A DNA stretch of 64,000 nt from Rhynchonema sp. JSB1_4. Taxonomy: Eukaryota > Nematoda > Chromadorea > Monhysterida > Xyalidae. The stretch is from NCBI GenBank assembly GCA_030248065.1, contig JASAMV010000125.1, forward strand, positions 34,357 to 98,356, written 5' to 3'. Below are positions 39,545 through 50,815 of the stretch, piece after piece. The position numbers and the translations under genes are program-made. Under the pieces are notes generated by a model. The model saw only the letters and a program-made list of their open reading frames with translations, did not search any database and was not told where the DNA came from. Position 1 is the stretch's first letter. Every line of letters starts with the position of its first letter.

Positions 39545-42500
39545 ATGCGTCCAGCTACAGCAACAAAGTTCGACGTGTTTGGCAGACAACGACAGGACAG
39601 CTCCGACTCGGCACGTTCCCATGAAGGTATTCTGCTGTTGAAGGGTTCAATTCGGGTAAAAATTACTCTGGTTTTGTCATGTTGCTTGGTTTTACTTGTC
39701 AGGTTGGGTTCTATTTGTATTCATGCTGGAGGAATGGTTCCATTTGGATTTGCGTTGTATTGTTTTCAGACGAAATATGATAGCAACTAAAATTCTCGTG
39801 TCTTGATGCAGCTTTAAACTGTGGTGGAATTTTGACAAGTTTCGCGGTGTGTAATTTGTAACTGAATCAGTGAACCTGCAAAATTTTAATTGGTCACTAT
39901 CAAGGGCGTAGCTAAGTCTTAATTAGGGGCACTTGATGAAAAATCATTTTTATCCCGCGTTTGTTCCATTTGTGAACAGTCGTTTTTATCCGGCGTTTGT
40001 TCAAAATTCGGCTCCCATTAAACGATGTATCAGTCAAAGCAGTAGACGTGTGCAGAGCGCGCGAATTTTGACTGCCATATTTTGCTCCCGGAATCACCAG
40101 AAGACTGCAAAAACGGGTGTAAGACGTGCGAAGCGCGCCCTTTGACATTTGCTGTATTCGAGATTTGGGGGTCCTTTCTCTGAGGGGGTTACGGTACCGT
40201 CTTAGCGGCCGAAGGGTACCTGTAGGCCAGGTGTTATACATCCGCTCATACGGCATTGGTCAGCACAATATACAATTCTCACAGGCCCATTAATGGTCAG
40301 TTTTGGTGGGTCACCCGATCCGCATGCTGCCCAACCAACAGCGAGTACTGACGATGCTGCCGGCTTCACCATTGGTGTGGGTGACAGCAGCGATGCTGAA
40401 AGTCACAGTGGTGTTGATGAGACAGCTGGCACCAGCGGGGAAGGTCGGTGGCTTTCGGTTGTGTTCGCTTGTGAATTGATGCCAGAAAACATTCAGATTT
40501 ACAAACGCTGTGTGTGATTTACAAACATTGTGAAATGTCACTTTGAACGAAGTGAATAAGACACGTCGACATCGACCAGCTTAAAAGGTTGAAGCAATAA
40601 GCCTCATTGGCAAAATGACGATAGACCCTGAATGGAGAAGTCATATGGACCAAGGCAAGGCCAAAACGGACCTATTTTGGTCCTATTTTGCGGTTTTGCA
40701 AATGTATTCTGCAGCTGCAGGCCCATCACTGGCTGGTTACGAGTCCGAGGCCACCATCAAGGGTCGCAAATCGTGGTCAAATGAAGAAGGGGACACGACC
40801 GGTGACGCACAAGGACAATCAGTGCTGGTGCGGGATGGTGGAATTAACCAACCAAATTTGATGGTGGTTTTGAGAACCTTCAGTGTCTTTTGTAAATGTG
40901 TTATTGCTGAACGCTGTTGATTTAGTTTTCCTGTTTCACGACAAGGAACAAACTGTCATCAGCTGGAGCAATTGAGCATTGCAATTTTGTGAAATCGACA
41001 AAACGTTTTCTTGCTCTGCTTTATTTACGTGAAAAAAACCCGTTGATTTTTTCATCTGCTGCAAAACGAGATGAACGAATCACTATAAATGACATATTTT
41101 CGCGCAAAGTAACAACTCTAAATTTTTTTCAGATACGACACGAGGACTCCAGTATCTGTTTCGTGGCGCAGCACAGTAATTACTCTCAACTGGAGGCCAC
41201 CCAATCTCCTCAGGTTGGGCCTTCGGGTGAACCAGAGCCAACGGACACCGAAGAACTGCATTTGGTGCGACTGCCTGAGAATGATAGCAGTATATGCTTT
41301 GTGGCGATGGCCGGATATAATGGTGTGTGAACTTTTGTTTATTATTGGGTGATTATATGCGTATTTACTGTGTCTCATTGTTTTCTACACGGCGATGTTC
41401 ATGCTTTTATTTATATATTGCAGAACTGGACGACAAGCCGAGTGGTAGTGCAGCAGCACTGCAGCCGCTCAGTGAGGATGACGAGGAGGTGAGAATATTG
41501 TGTTTCCTGGTCCATTTTTGTGAAGATTTTTCAACTGACAATGCCCTTCCTTTTTCTTGACGGACCTGATGTTTTACGCCGAATAGACCGCGGCCATCTT
41601 ATAATGAAAAACTGATTCAGTTGTGATTTGGCGTGAAATAAAATCCAAACGAAACCCGATGACGTCCATGCCACTGTTTCACCGTTGTTGTTGCATTTGC
41701 AGCACATGACATTCGTGGCCCACGACCAAGTGTCACCCAGCCCCATGTGCGGCAGTCAGGCCAACGCTGGGCGCACGCACAATGAACGACGCATACAGCA
41801 ATTCCTCAATCATTCTGGTGCTCACATACAATCACAACAGCAACAACAACAACAACAACAGGTATCCGGGCATCTTGTTTATTCTATTGTGAAATTCGCG
41901 TTTTTTGTAATTTTGTAGCGAGTATGAACAATGTGGGATCATCATGCACATCTTCGGATGTTTTGAACAATTTATCTGTTTTTTAATCCAAGCGCTTTAA
42001 AGGGCTCGGGACATAACCGAAGGAAGGGTAGCAGGACATATTGTTACATACCGTTGGAAAGCATTCCGACAGCCTATGTCACGCACAGACTTTAAGCTCC
42101 TTGGAGATTCACTATCTCTTGGTAGAGTGACTTTTCGTTCCAGAAAAAAGTGAATTTTTGCACAAATTGGAACGACCGGTGCAGAAACCCCAAATAAGTT
42201 GAAGGTCAAGTAACACGTGGATAGGATTACAACAGCCTCTGAATAGCTTACCATCACAACTTCAGTCGCTCAAAGCATTGCTTCACACGGTGAGGGTGCG
42301 AAACGTTACAAAAATCGGCCTTATTTTTCGAGAACACAAGTTTGTCCCTAAATTTTGAGGCCACGCTTAGCGCTGCGGAAATAATAATGCAATGGGGAAA
42401 TAGAGCATCGTCGAAAGTACCAGAAAATAAGGTTTTTAAATTTTTTAACTCATGGCTAGCTCCGTGACAGGCCTAAAAATCCATTAAATTGCCGCCAAAT

Positions 42501-45500
42501 TAGGTGGTTACATTCATCGCCAGAATTGTGACACATAAAGGCCACAGATTGTATCGGATTCGAAACAAAAAAATGAGAGAAACGTCTGGTTTAACAACCT
42601 ATCAAGGTCCGAAGACCCCAAGCTCTACAGATCTCTCGGGGCAGCCATACTAACCTGGATATGATATTCAGCTATAAATGCTTATGGTTAACAGCTATTG
42701 TAAATGTGACAGCACCAAACAATGTATCTCGGGAGTAGCTTTCGAATGATATATAACAAGACCCAATAAATTCTTACGCTTAAGGGCAGAGGTTAAAAAA
42801 TTGCTTTTTTGACGATTCTGGAATGAACCGTCACGTCACCGTGTGCGATTTCGGAATTTCGACCGTTTCTTATCCATAGTAAGAGATAGTATGGACATGT
42901 TATATATTGTTCGATAGCTACGTTAAAGCTACATCGTTTGATGCTATCAAATATGCAATAATCTTTAACGGTAACGACTTATAGCCAAATATCTTATTCA
43001 GGTTGGCATGGCTGCAGCAGCCGGACCATGGGGTTTGAAGTCTTGAAACTCGTCCAGATTGTTGCACTGTGCGTTTATCTGACTTTCTCGTCTCAAATGC
43101 AATGCAATACGTGGCTTATTTACATCTCATTTCCGTCAATGAATGCAACTATGCAGTTTAGTGGCAATTTTTAGATCTTTTTCGGGCTGTCACGCCGATA
43201 TCTAAGTGCTTCCGAATTTAAAAACCTTATTTTCTGGTACTTTCGAAAATGCTCTATTTTTCTATTTCATTTTCATTTCTGCAACACAAAGCGCGGCCTC
43301 AAAATTTAGAGACAAACTTGTGTTTTCGAAAAATGTGGCCGATTTTTGGAACATTTCGCACCCTCACCGAGTGAAGCAATGCTTTGAGCGACTGATGTTC
43401 TCATGATAAGTTATCCAGAAGCTGTTGTAATCCTATCCACGTGTTACTTGACTTTCAACTCATTTGGGGTTTCTGCACCGGTCGTGTCAAGTTGTGAAAA
43501 AATTCACTTTTTTCTGGAACGAAAAGTCGCTCTACCAACAGATAGCGAATCTCTAAGGAGCTTAACATTTGTACGCGACATATGCTGTCACAGTGCTTTC
43601 CAACGATGTATAACACTGCGCTCTGCTGCCCTTCCTTCGGTTGTGTCCCGAGCCCTTTAATGAGCGCCTGTTAATATTTATTGGCTTCATGTTCCACTGG
43701 CAAGACATTCTGACCGCTTTGTTAAAGAATGATTTGTGGTTTGTTTCAATTTTCTATTGCACTGTGATAGATAGATCGGTTGGAACAACTGATATCAATA
43801 TCTTATTGTCATGCATTGTGTTGCAAAACAAGCAGAACTGCGTATCAGCTAATGTTTGACGCGTTTGCAGCAGCAGCCCCCATCGGTGCACTATCAATCG
43901 CCAACGGCACTCGAGCATGATCTGGTGAATCTGTCACGGCGTAACAACGAGTCCTTCACTGGGTTCGGTGGGCACACCTGCTCCAGCTTCATGATACAAA
44001 GGCTCGCACCGGAGGAGGAGGTCGGTCCGTGGCGAACGAAGGCTACATTTTTACATTTTTGGGCATCCGCCATTGTTGGCTTGGCTGTGTGTGAATCTTG
44101 ACGCTTCGATTTCACAATGACACTGCTTTCAATAGGTGCTGGTAGGAGATTCGAATTTTTTGTGAAAGATAAGCTGAGCTGCGCAACTTCCGACTCTCAC
44201 AAATCTGCGACGGGCAAAACATTCAGTCGGCCAACTAGATACTGAAACAACCAGTTTGATCATAATTGTTTTCACCACAACACAGAAGAATATGAAGAAA
44301 TATTGGCTGTTTCTGTTAAATTAGTATTGTGTCCTACAATGTTCATCAGAGTAACAGTCATTAAAAACGCGTGTTGATTGTGCACCAGTCTATGCTGTGC
44401 TGGGACTGGGAATATTCCTCGAGTCGTCTATATTTGCCGCAATTCATTACCAAGTCAATTGGGCTGTCCTTGTCACGCACCGAAAAATGAACGATAAACA
44501 GTGATAAATCCAAAACATCGATTATCAAAAAATATTAATTGGCAGGTAATCTATCGTAAACCGCCCAAAGTGGTGCATGGTTATCTGTTCGGTGACCTGT
44601 TGGGTGAGGGATCATACGGCAAAGTGAAGGAATGTCTTTCACAACGAACTCTCGTCCGATTCGCCGTCAAAATATTGAAGCTCAATCGGCTCAAGAAAAT
44701 TACTGGTCGGTTGCGCTTGTTGGTGTTGTTTGTTTGTTTCTTGTTTTATCAACTCAATTGACTGCTCAAAGATAATATTGTGTGCTGCTATTTCAAATGC
44801 GCCATCTATGAATATTCTAAACAGCAACAGAGTCACCCGAGCTGCAATACAGTGATGGTGAACAGATGTTTCACCAGGATTTTGATTCAGAGAAGCGATT
44901 GTGGTAGCTTTCGTCCACTATCTGGCTAAATTCACTATGCAGGCGTTCATTGCAGCGAGGAAAAACTAGTCTAATTTCTCATGAGTTTGATGAAATATAA
45001 ATCATAAAGCGACCAATTTGCGACTAATTTCGCCAACTTTTATCCTCTATTTATTACGATGCAGGCGGCATCGCCAATGTTGAACGAGAGATTCGTATAC
45101 TCAGGCGACTCAAACATGTCAATGTGGTCAATTTACACGATGTGTTTAGGTGGGTGATGTTTGAAATAAAAGTAGGAACATGTGTGTGCCATGCCAAATG
45201 CCTGGAGCCAACTGATACTCTCGCATCCTTTTTGGGCTTGCCATTGGGAATGTTTTGATATTTGCACGTCAAAGTACGCTGTGTAAAAGTCATGTTTGGA
45301 AAACCAACACTGTTGTTTCATTCGTATTTGCATAACATGTCGATCTTTCTATCGAGTTTACACCAAGATCGAGGAATGGTTGTGAACGAAAATGGTTGTG
45401 GTTTAGCAATTCTTGAAAATGTTTCCACAAATGTGCATAATTTGCAACGTAGCTTTGCATGGAACCGTTTCTCGCATTCACATCATAACAGAAAATACCA

Positions 45501-47487
45501 AAAAAGTCCAACCGCCAGCAAAGCAGTACATATCTTATAATTTCAGAATAGCGGAGAAACAGAAATGGTATCTGATTCTCGACTTTTGCGTCGGTTCGAT
45601 GCAGGAAATGCTCGATCACGCACCCGGCAAACGACTGCCCGTGTTCCAGGCACATGAGTACTTTGCTGAACTGGTGGACGGCATTGAGTACTTGCACAGT
45701 GCTGGTGAGTCGGGCTCGGCGATGTTTCACGAGGGTGGGTATTAGGTGTAGGATTCGAGCAATCCGAACCAAAGTTTGCCCAAAATAACAATATCCAATA
45801 ATAACGATGTCCACAACAAAATTGATTCGCGGATTCACAGCGCCCGCCGAAAGCTTCACGTTCTTATTAGATAAAGAATACCACATCACAGATGGCAATC
45901 GTAATTTCAGGTGTTGTGCACAAAGACATCAAACCCGGTAATCTATTGCTCGCTTTGAACGAACAACTGAAAATCACCGATTTTGGTGTGGCCGAAGAGA
46001 TTGACTTCTATGCGCCCGACGACCTGTGCTCGTTGGGACAGGGAACACCGAAATTTCAGGTGAATGGTTATGAGAATTGTTATTTTTCATGTAGTGGACG
46101 ACCATTATAGATAGCGTCCGTGGAGCTAGTATTTGGTTACTGAGAAACATTTTTCCTTCATAATACTTGTGTACTGGAACTGGAGTGATTTAGTAATTGC
46201 AACACCAATTTCGAAACGTTATTCACGTTATCGTAGTCATCCTCCCAATACTCTTGTGGACTATGATTCATATTTTTGTTCCTACTTTAAACTGTTTGTT
46301 ATTAACATCATTTATCAAAACAATAATGACAAGGTCATTCAATACAATAACGTAATTGATCGGTCATAATATAATCACGTTGCAGCCACCCGAAATTGCG
46401 TCCGGTCATTCAGACAGTTTCCATGGTTTCCCGGTGGATATTTGGGCAGCCGGCGTGACGTTGTACAATGTTATATCTGGCGAATACCCGTTTGAAGGTA
46501 ATGGTTCATGTTGCTAGTCTTGCCAACCATGCGGTCAGTGCCTGGTGTGCTTATTGCGTCAGGCACGCGGAATCATTGCGTGCCACGCTATATCAACCAC
46601 TTACGTCATCTGACTTGTTGTTTCAACGAATTATACAAGTGGCAGTCGAGTGCGCAAACACAATTCTGCTTTCACTCGAAATCTAAACGGTACACAGCTC
46701 GCAAATCTTGCAATTGCCTTGCTACATCAGGCCAAGCGATTCTGCCGCTCTACCAGAACATCACCAATAGCGAGTTGAAAATGCCAACTTCAATGCAAGT
46801 CAGTGAACCACTGGAGGACTTTCTGCGGCAGTTGTTGACAAAGGACCCGCTGGAAAGGATAAATGTGGACGGAATACGGAATCACGCATGGTTTAGGGTC
46901 AGTTGACACATTGCAAACGTTTGTGTACCTATTTTGTAGGGCAGAACTGATCGAGCAAATTTGATCGTTTGTGTACTGACTGTGGTTCGTTGCAGCGCAA
47001 ACACCCGATAGTCTGGCACGAACGGGTGCCGATCCCGCGCAAAGCCTACGAGTCGAATCTGACCGACTCGATACGTCAACTGTCGGTGTATCCCTACCTG
47101 GAGATGCTCTACGGGTCACATTCGAATCTGGGCAGTGAGGGCACGTTGTGTTCGCACACCGAATTGGACCATCATGATGACCACCACGTGGCGCACCCAG
47201 ACGCAGACCAGGACCTCCATCATCACGAGTCGCATCCGACCGCAACCACTACTAACCACCATGTTGTGACCAACAGCAGTCACATGCAGCAGCCGACGAT
47301 GCACGCGAGTTCGAGCACGGGCAATTACACCCACCAGCCAATACATTGTGCGAGTGCGAGAGGGGCACGGGAGCCTTCACCGACGAGGAGGATGTCGGAC
47401 ACGGCAGCCGCGCAGCACAAGGAGAAGTCAGCCAGCACCAGCATTCTGGCCAGGGTGCGCAAACGCAGGGTATGTAGAATCATGTGA
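39545..47487 (+). CDS. LKB1/STK11/PAR-4 serine-threonine kinase, 14 exons, about 758 aa
   Basis: This is the master kinase that activates AMPK-related kinases in polarity and energy control. Exons: 39545-39626, 40285-40443, 40715-40863, 41133-41322, 41424-41488, 41703-41861, 43871-44020, 44546-44705, 45065-45149, 45547-45704, 45911-46059, 46386-46497, 46731-46897, 46996-47487; total 2277 nt, all phases agree. The kinase domain starts near residue 330: [14 protein letters not shown] (P-loop), FAVKILK (catalytic Lys), [13 protein letters not shown] (catalytic loop), ITDFGVAE (DFG) and [15 protein letters not shown]. These match LKB1 closely, including VIYRKPPK before the domain and [10 protein letters not shown] after it. 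It is longer than the 433-residue human protein because of a 320-residue N-terminal extension, as in PAR-4-type homologues, and a His/Ser-rich tail. It ends RRVCRIM, a CAAX prenylation box as in LKB1. The chosen ATG is the first in frame; further upstream exons are possible. Confidence 0.93.
41842..41861 (+). repeat. CAA/CAG repeat encoding poly-Q
   Basis: A CAACAA...CAG run closes STK11 exon 6 and continues as CAGCAG at the start of exon 7 (43871), giving a glutamine tract of about eleven. The tract is split by a 2 kb intron. The acceptor reads GCAGCAGCAG, so three in-frame AG sites could vary the tract by one or two glutamines. Confidence 0.75.
42001..43656. mobile_element. TTAA-flanked giant foldback element in STK11 intron 6
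   Basis: A 1656 bp element bounded by TTAA at 41997-42000 and 43657-43660. The termini are AGGGCTCGGGACATAACC and its near-complement. The inverted similarity continues inward for several hundred bases: 42001-42440 pairs with about 43210-43656, and 42605-42725 with about 42945-43060. The element is thus close to one imperfect palindrome. TTAA duplication is the hallmark of piggyBac-type insertion, though the termini are not the classic CCC start. It has no transposase and is a non-autonomous passenger. Confidence 0.9.
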
Positions 47488-49092
47488 ATTATAGTATTGT
47501 TCACTCTAATTATTTGTTGCTTAGCTACAGTTAACCTTCGGCATGGTGAATGGGAATGTGGGAACGTCAGTATTGCCTGCTAAATGATTGTTTCTGTGAT
47601 ATTCACACTCTACTGTGCAATGTCAGCTCCTTGTTCATGCACACGCGTTGTTTGTTGCTCAACGCGCTGATGTTTCACGGTATCTGTTGGATTTCCGCAG
47701 AAATGTCTCGGGCTGAGACCGATGTTCAACCAGATCGGGCGCAGTGCTTGTTGACGTACCGAGGAGAGATTGTATATCCACATTGTGTGTGGTCAAAATT
47801 TTGATTTATTGATCATTTTCGCTGTAATCTCGTTATCTGTAACGAAAGTTAAACTTCTTTGTTCTCACGTTAATCTGCGATTTTTTGACGTCAACTGATC
47901 ACAAAACTTTTGGAACGAATTGTGCGGTAAAATTTAATCACGGCAGCCCAATAACTCGCAAAAAAGTTAAACCCAGCTGTGCCCTGAGGCTAAGGTCCAC
48001 GAATGAAAATTTTGACTCTCCGTGTTCATATATTTTACATTGAAATTGATACCGCGTTGTCTTGCTTCCTTTCTGTTAACATGATTGCTACATGTTACAC
48101 TGTTTTGGTCTGCTGGTTCTTTTATTTTGCTAGTCATTTTTTTCCTAATTGTTTCAAATGTGTAACAAAATCAATCACACGGGATTTATTGTGGAGAGAC
48201 AAGTTTTTTCTGGGAAACTAAAATGGAAAATTTTAGTTTTTATTTTTTCATGTTCCAAAATTGTCTTTGTATATAAACCGGGTCCCAGTAGCTCATTAGT
48301 TTTTCTAGAAAAGATTTGTATTGGATAGTTTGTAGTTGGCACATAATTTACTTCGTAATCGTAATTTTTGTTTGTAGCTTTGAATTATACGTTACTGTCA
48401 ATCTTAAAAACAATATCCACATTTATCTGTCTGTGCATTTATAAATTCGTGTTGTTGGTTATTACGTATTCACTGTTCTGTGTTCGCTTTTGTTTCTATA
48501 TCATATAAATTATTATTTTATTTTCTTCATTTTATTTTTCATCTCGCTTCTACCGGGTTACTGTGTGTGTAGACAAACTGCTATTGTGGTTTTCAACGTT
48601 ATTGTTTTCACAGTCAACGATGGTAATGTTGACCTGTTAGCTCTGTATTGTTCCTTATTGTTGTGTTTTGTTGTTTGTAACTGCTTGAAGGCGTATGATA
48701 CTTTATTCCGTTTATGATGCGCTATGTGTTATGTAAGCCATCTTGCGATTTTTGGAATTTTACCTTCGCGAAACAAAGTAGTGTTTTGTGTTTACCATTA
48801 CCACACCGTGATTTTGTGTGCTTATTTACATATGATACAGTATACAACATTTTATTGTAATTACTGTGGGGTTGTTACGTATATAAGCCCTTGAAATTGG
48901 AATAAAAGAGTTTATATAATGCGATTTGATTTTATTTATCTTGTCAATCTGTTCAAGCAGAACCTTCTGATTTCGAGAGATACCTATCAATTTATTGTTT
49001 ATTACCAATTTAAAAAATTCCAACTTTCTGTGAAAGATTTATTCAGGCATTTTTATTCTTATCAAATTACAAGCCCAAAGAAATCAGTCAAG
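47488..49092 (+). other. STK11 3' region and gap to LSM5
   Basis: T-rich non-coding sequence follows the STK11 stop. A likely polyadenylation signal AATAAA lies at 48901-48906, which would imply a 3' UTR of about 1.4 kb, with no competing strong signal seen earlier. The LSM5 promoter must fall within the last 190 bp. No further gene was recognised. Confidence 0.55.
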
Positions 49093-49669
49093 ATGGCGAC
49101 CTCAACAACAACCAATCCGTCCACTATGTTACCCTTAGAATTGGTTGATAAGTGTATTGGATCGAAAATATGGATTGTTATGAAAGGTTGGGCTTGGGGT
49201 TTTGTTGCTAAATTCGGGTTGTAGTTATTGTTGTTATGCCGCTATGATGCGTCCCGATTTGATCTCTGTTCAAATTCGCAATATGTTGCTTGCTGAGGTC
49301 AGGTGTCGGTGTGGAAATAGATCCATTGTTTTTTTAAAGTTAAGTCTCGAATTATACCTAACAGTAGGTAATCAAATTTATTTATTCAGTCGTTTTTATC
49401 TCTTCTGTTCCACGCGAACGTTGTAACGTGTGCGGCGCTCCCAACCAAGCCAGCTGATGTTTCAACAACTCCATAAACACCTTTCAGGTGACAAAGAAAT
49501 CGTTGGCACGCTGGTCGGGTTCGACGACTACGTGAATATGGTGCTGGAAGACGTGGTTGAATACGAAACGACATCGGACGGAAAGAGGGTGACCAAATTG
49601 GACCAGATTCTGCTGAATGGCAATCACATCACCATGCTCATTCCCGGCGGAGAGGGACCGGAAGTGTGA
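49093..49669 (+). CDS. LSM5, U6 snRNA-associated Sm-like protein
   Basis: Exons 49093-49186 and 49488-49669 give 91 residues, the exact usual length. LSM5 is one subunit of the LSM2-8 ring (nuclear, binds the U6 snRNA 3' end) and of the LSM1-7 ring (cytoplasmic mRNA decay). The sequence shows [11 protein letters not shown], then [21 protein letters not shown] (Sm1 motif, cited across two adjacent blocks), then [15 protein letters not shown] (Sm2 motif with the NG turn) and the terminal GEGPEV. The single intron of 301 bp splits ATG AAA G / GT GAC and contains one copy of the GATGTTTCA word. Start is the first in-frame ATG of the exon and gives the family-typical N-terminus. Confidence 0.97.
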
Positions 49670-49752
49670 TCATCTGATCATTTGTGCTTTGTTGAGCGAG
49701 TGGTTAATGTGTGCACAAATGTTGTGGGTTGTTTGGTAAAAGGTTCTTTATA

Positions 49753-50015
49753 TTAATAGTAAGTTTCTAATCTCGTTGCCTCATGCATTTTTGCAGCCAC
49801 CGGCAAACTCCCGTTCGAAGTCGAAGCAGTCAACAAGCTGAACACAGTGAACAAGCCACGCAGCTGACACAGGCAGTTTGTGTAACTGAAACATTCGACA
49901 GCTGCGTGGCTTGTTGGCTGTGTGTTGAGCTTGTTGCCTGCCTCGACTTCAAACGGGAGTTTCCCTGCGCCTGTGAAAATGTATGAGGCAACAAAATCAG
50001 AAATTTACTATACAG
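49753..50015. repeat. long inverted repeat (hairpin) downstream of LSM5
   Basis: The left arm (about 49753-49868) and right arm (about 49897-50015) are complementary over most of about 115 bp, with the best 65 bp (AAACTCCCGTTCGAAGTCG against CGACTTCAAACGGGAGTTT) closest to a 28-base loop. No clear flanking duplication was seen. A transcript through it would fold into a long stem, so it is either a MITE remnant or a hairpin-RNA source. Confidence 0.8.
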
Positions 50016-50278
50016 GGTATGAAAGACCAATGTTTATGCCCAATGCATTCACTGTAATAGGGTATGCACACTGCTGGTGCTGACCAACCACTTGGGCTGC
50101 TGACACGATGACTTTTACCATGTGACTATTGCCAAGTGGGCTTTTCCAACCACAACCGCGCACTGCGTTTCTTGTCATATTCAAATGCGCGGCGAGTGTT
50201 TTGCTTCCCGTGTTTGGTTTCTTGTCATTTCCTTGTTTTTTCTCTTGTGCATAATGAGAGCTGGAATAAAATTTGTTA

Positions 50279-50461
50279 GGCCGCCCTCAGACAAACGCGA
50301 AAAGCGAAAAGCAAAAAGTTTTTCAGCGTAGTCATCATCCACAGCGCACGCCAAACAGCCTCTGAAACATTTTGTCTGAGCATCACTGTGGTTTAGGCCC
50401 GTGGTTAAGGAGTTGCTGTTGTGCTGAACTTTTCGCTTTTCGCGTTTGTCTGAGTGCGGCC
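50279..50461. mobile_element. 183 bp PIF/Harbinger-like MITE, copy A
   Basis: The termini are GGCCGC[AC]CTCAGACAAACG and continue GCGAAAAGCGAAAAG. The flanks are TTA on the left and TAA on the right, a TWA-type site with one mismatch. It is the same length as, and inverted relative to, copy B at 57962-58144, with near-identical interior including GCGTAGTCATCATCCACAGC. It lies between LSM5 and DCAF5, just after a possible LSM5 polyadenylation hexamer (AATAAA at about 50264). Confidence 0.85.
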
Positions 50462-50815
50462 TAAGAATCAACATAAACGTTTTCGTCGAGGTTATTCATA
50501 CGATCCGTGTTTCCTTCACTGCTTGCCTGAAAACTGATGGAAGCATTACCTTGGAACACTACCTTGGAAGTTCTCATAGTGTGGTCAACTGCAGGAGATT
50601 TTTTCTTGTCTGAAAAACATTTTACTGAAGACTCCGAAAAAGAAAAAAGCTGATCAGCATAAGCGGAAAATGTTCCATCGACAACGAATAAATTCTTGCA
50701 GTTGACCAAACTGTGATGATACTTTGGCTTCCACGATAGTCAATAATGCTGTAAAATTGTAATGATTGTCGCACTGACAAATCTCATGATGATCCACCAA
50801 TGTATCAGCGCAAAA

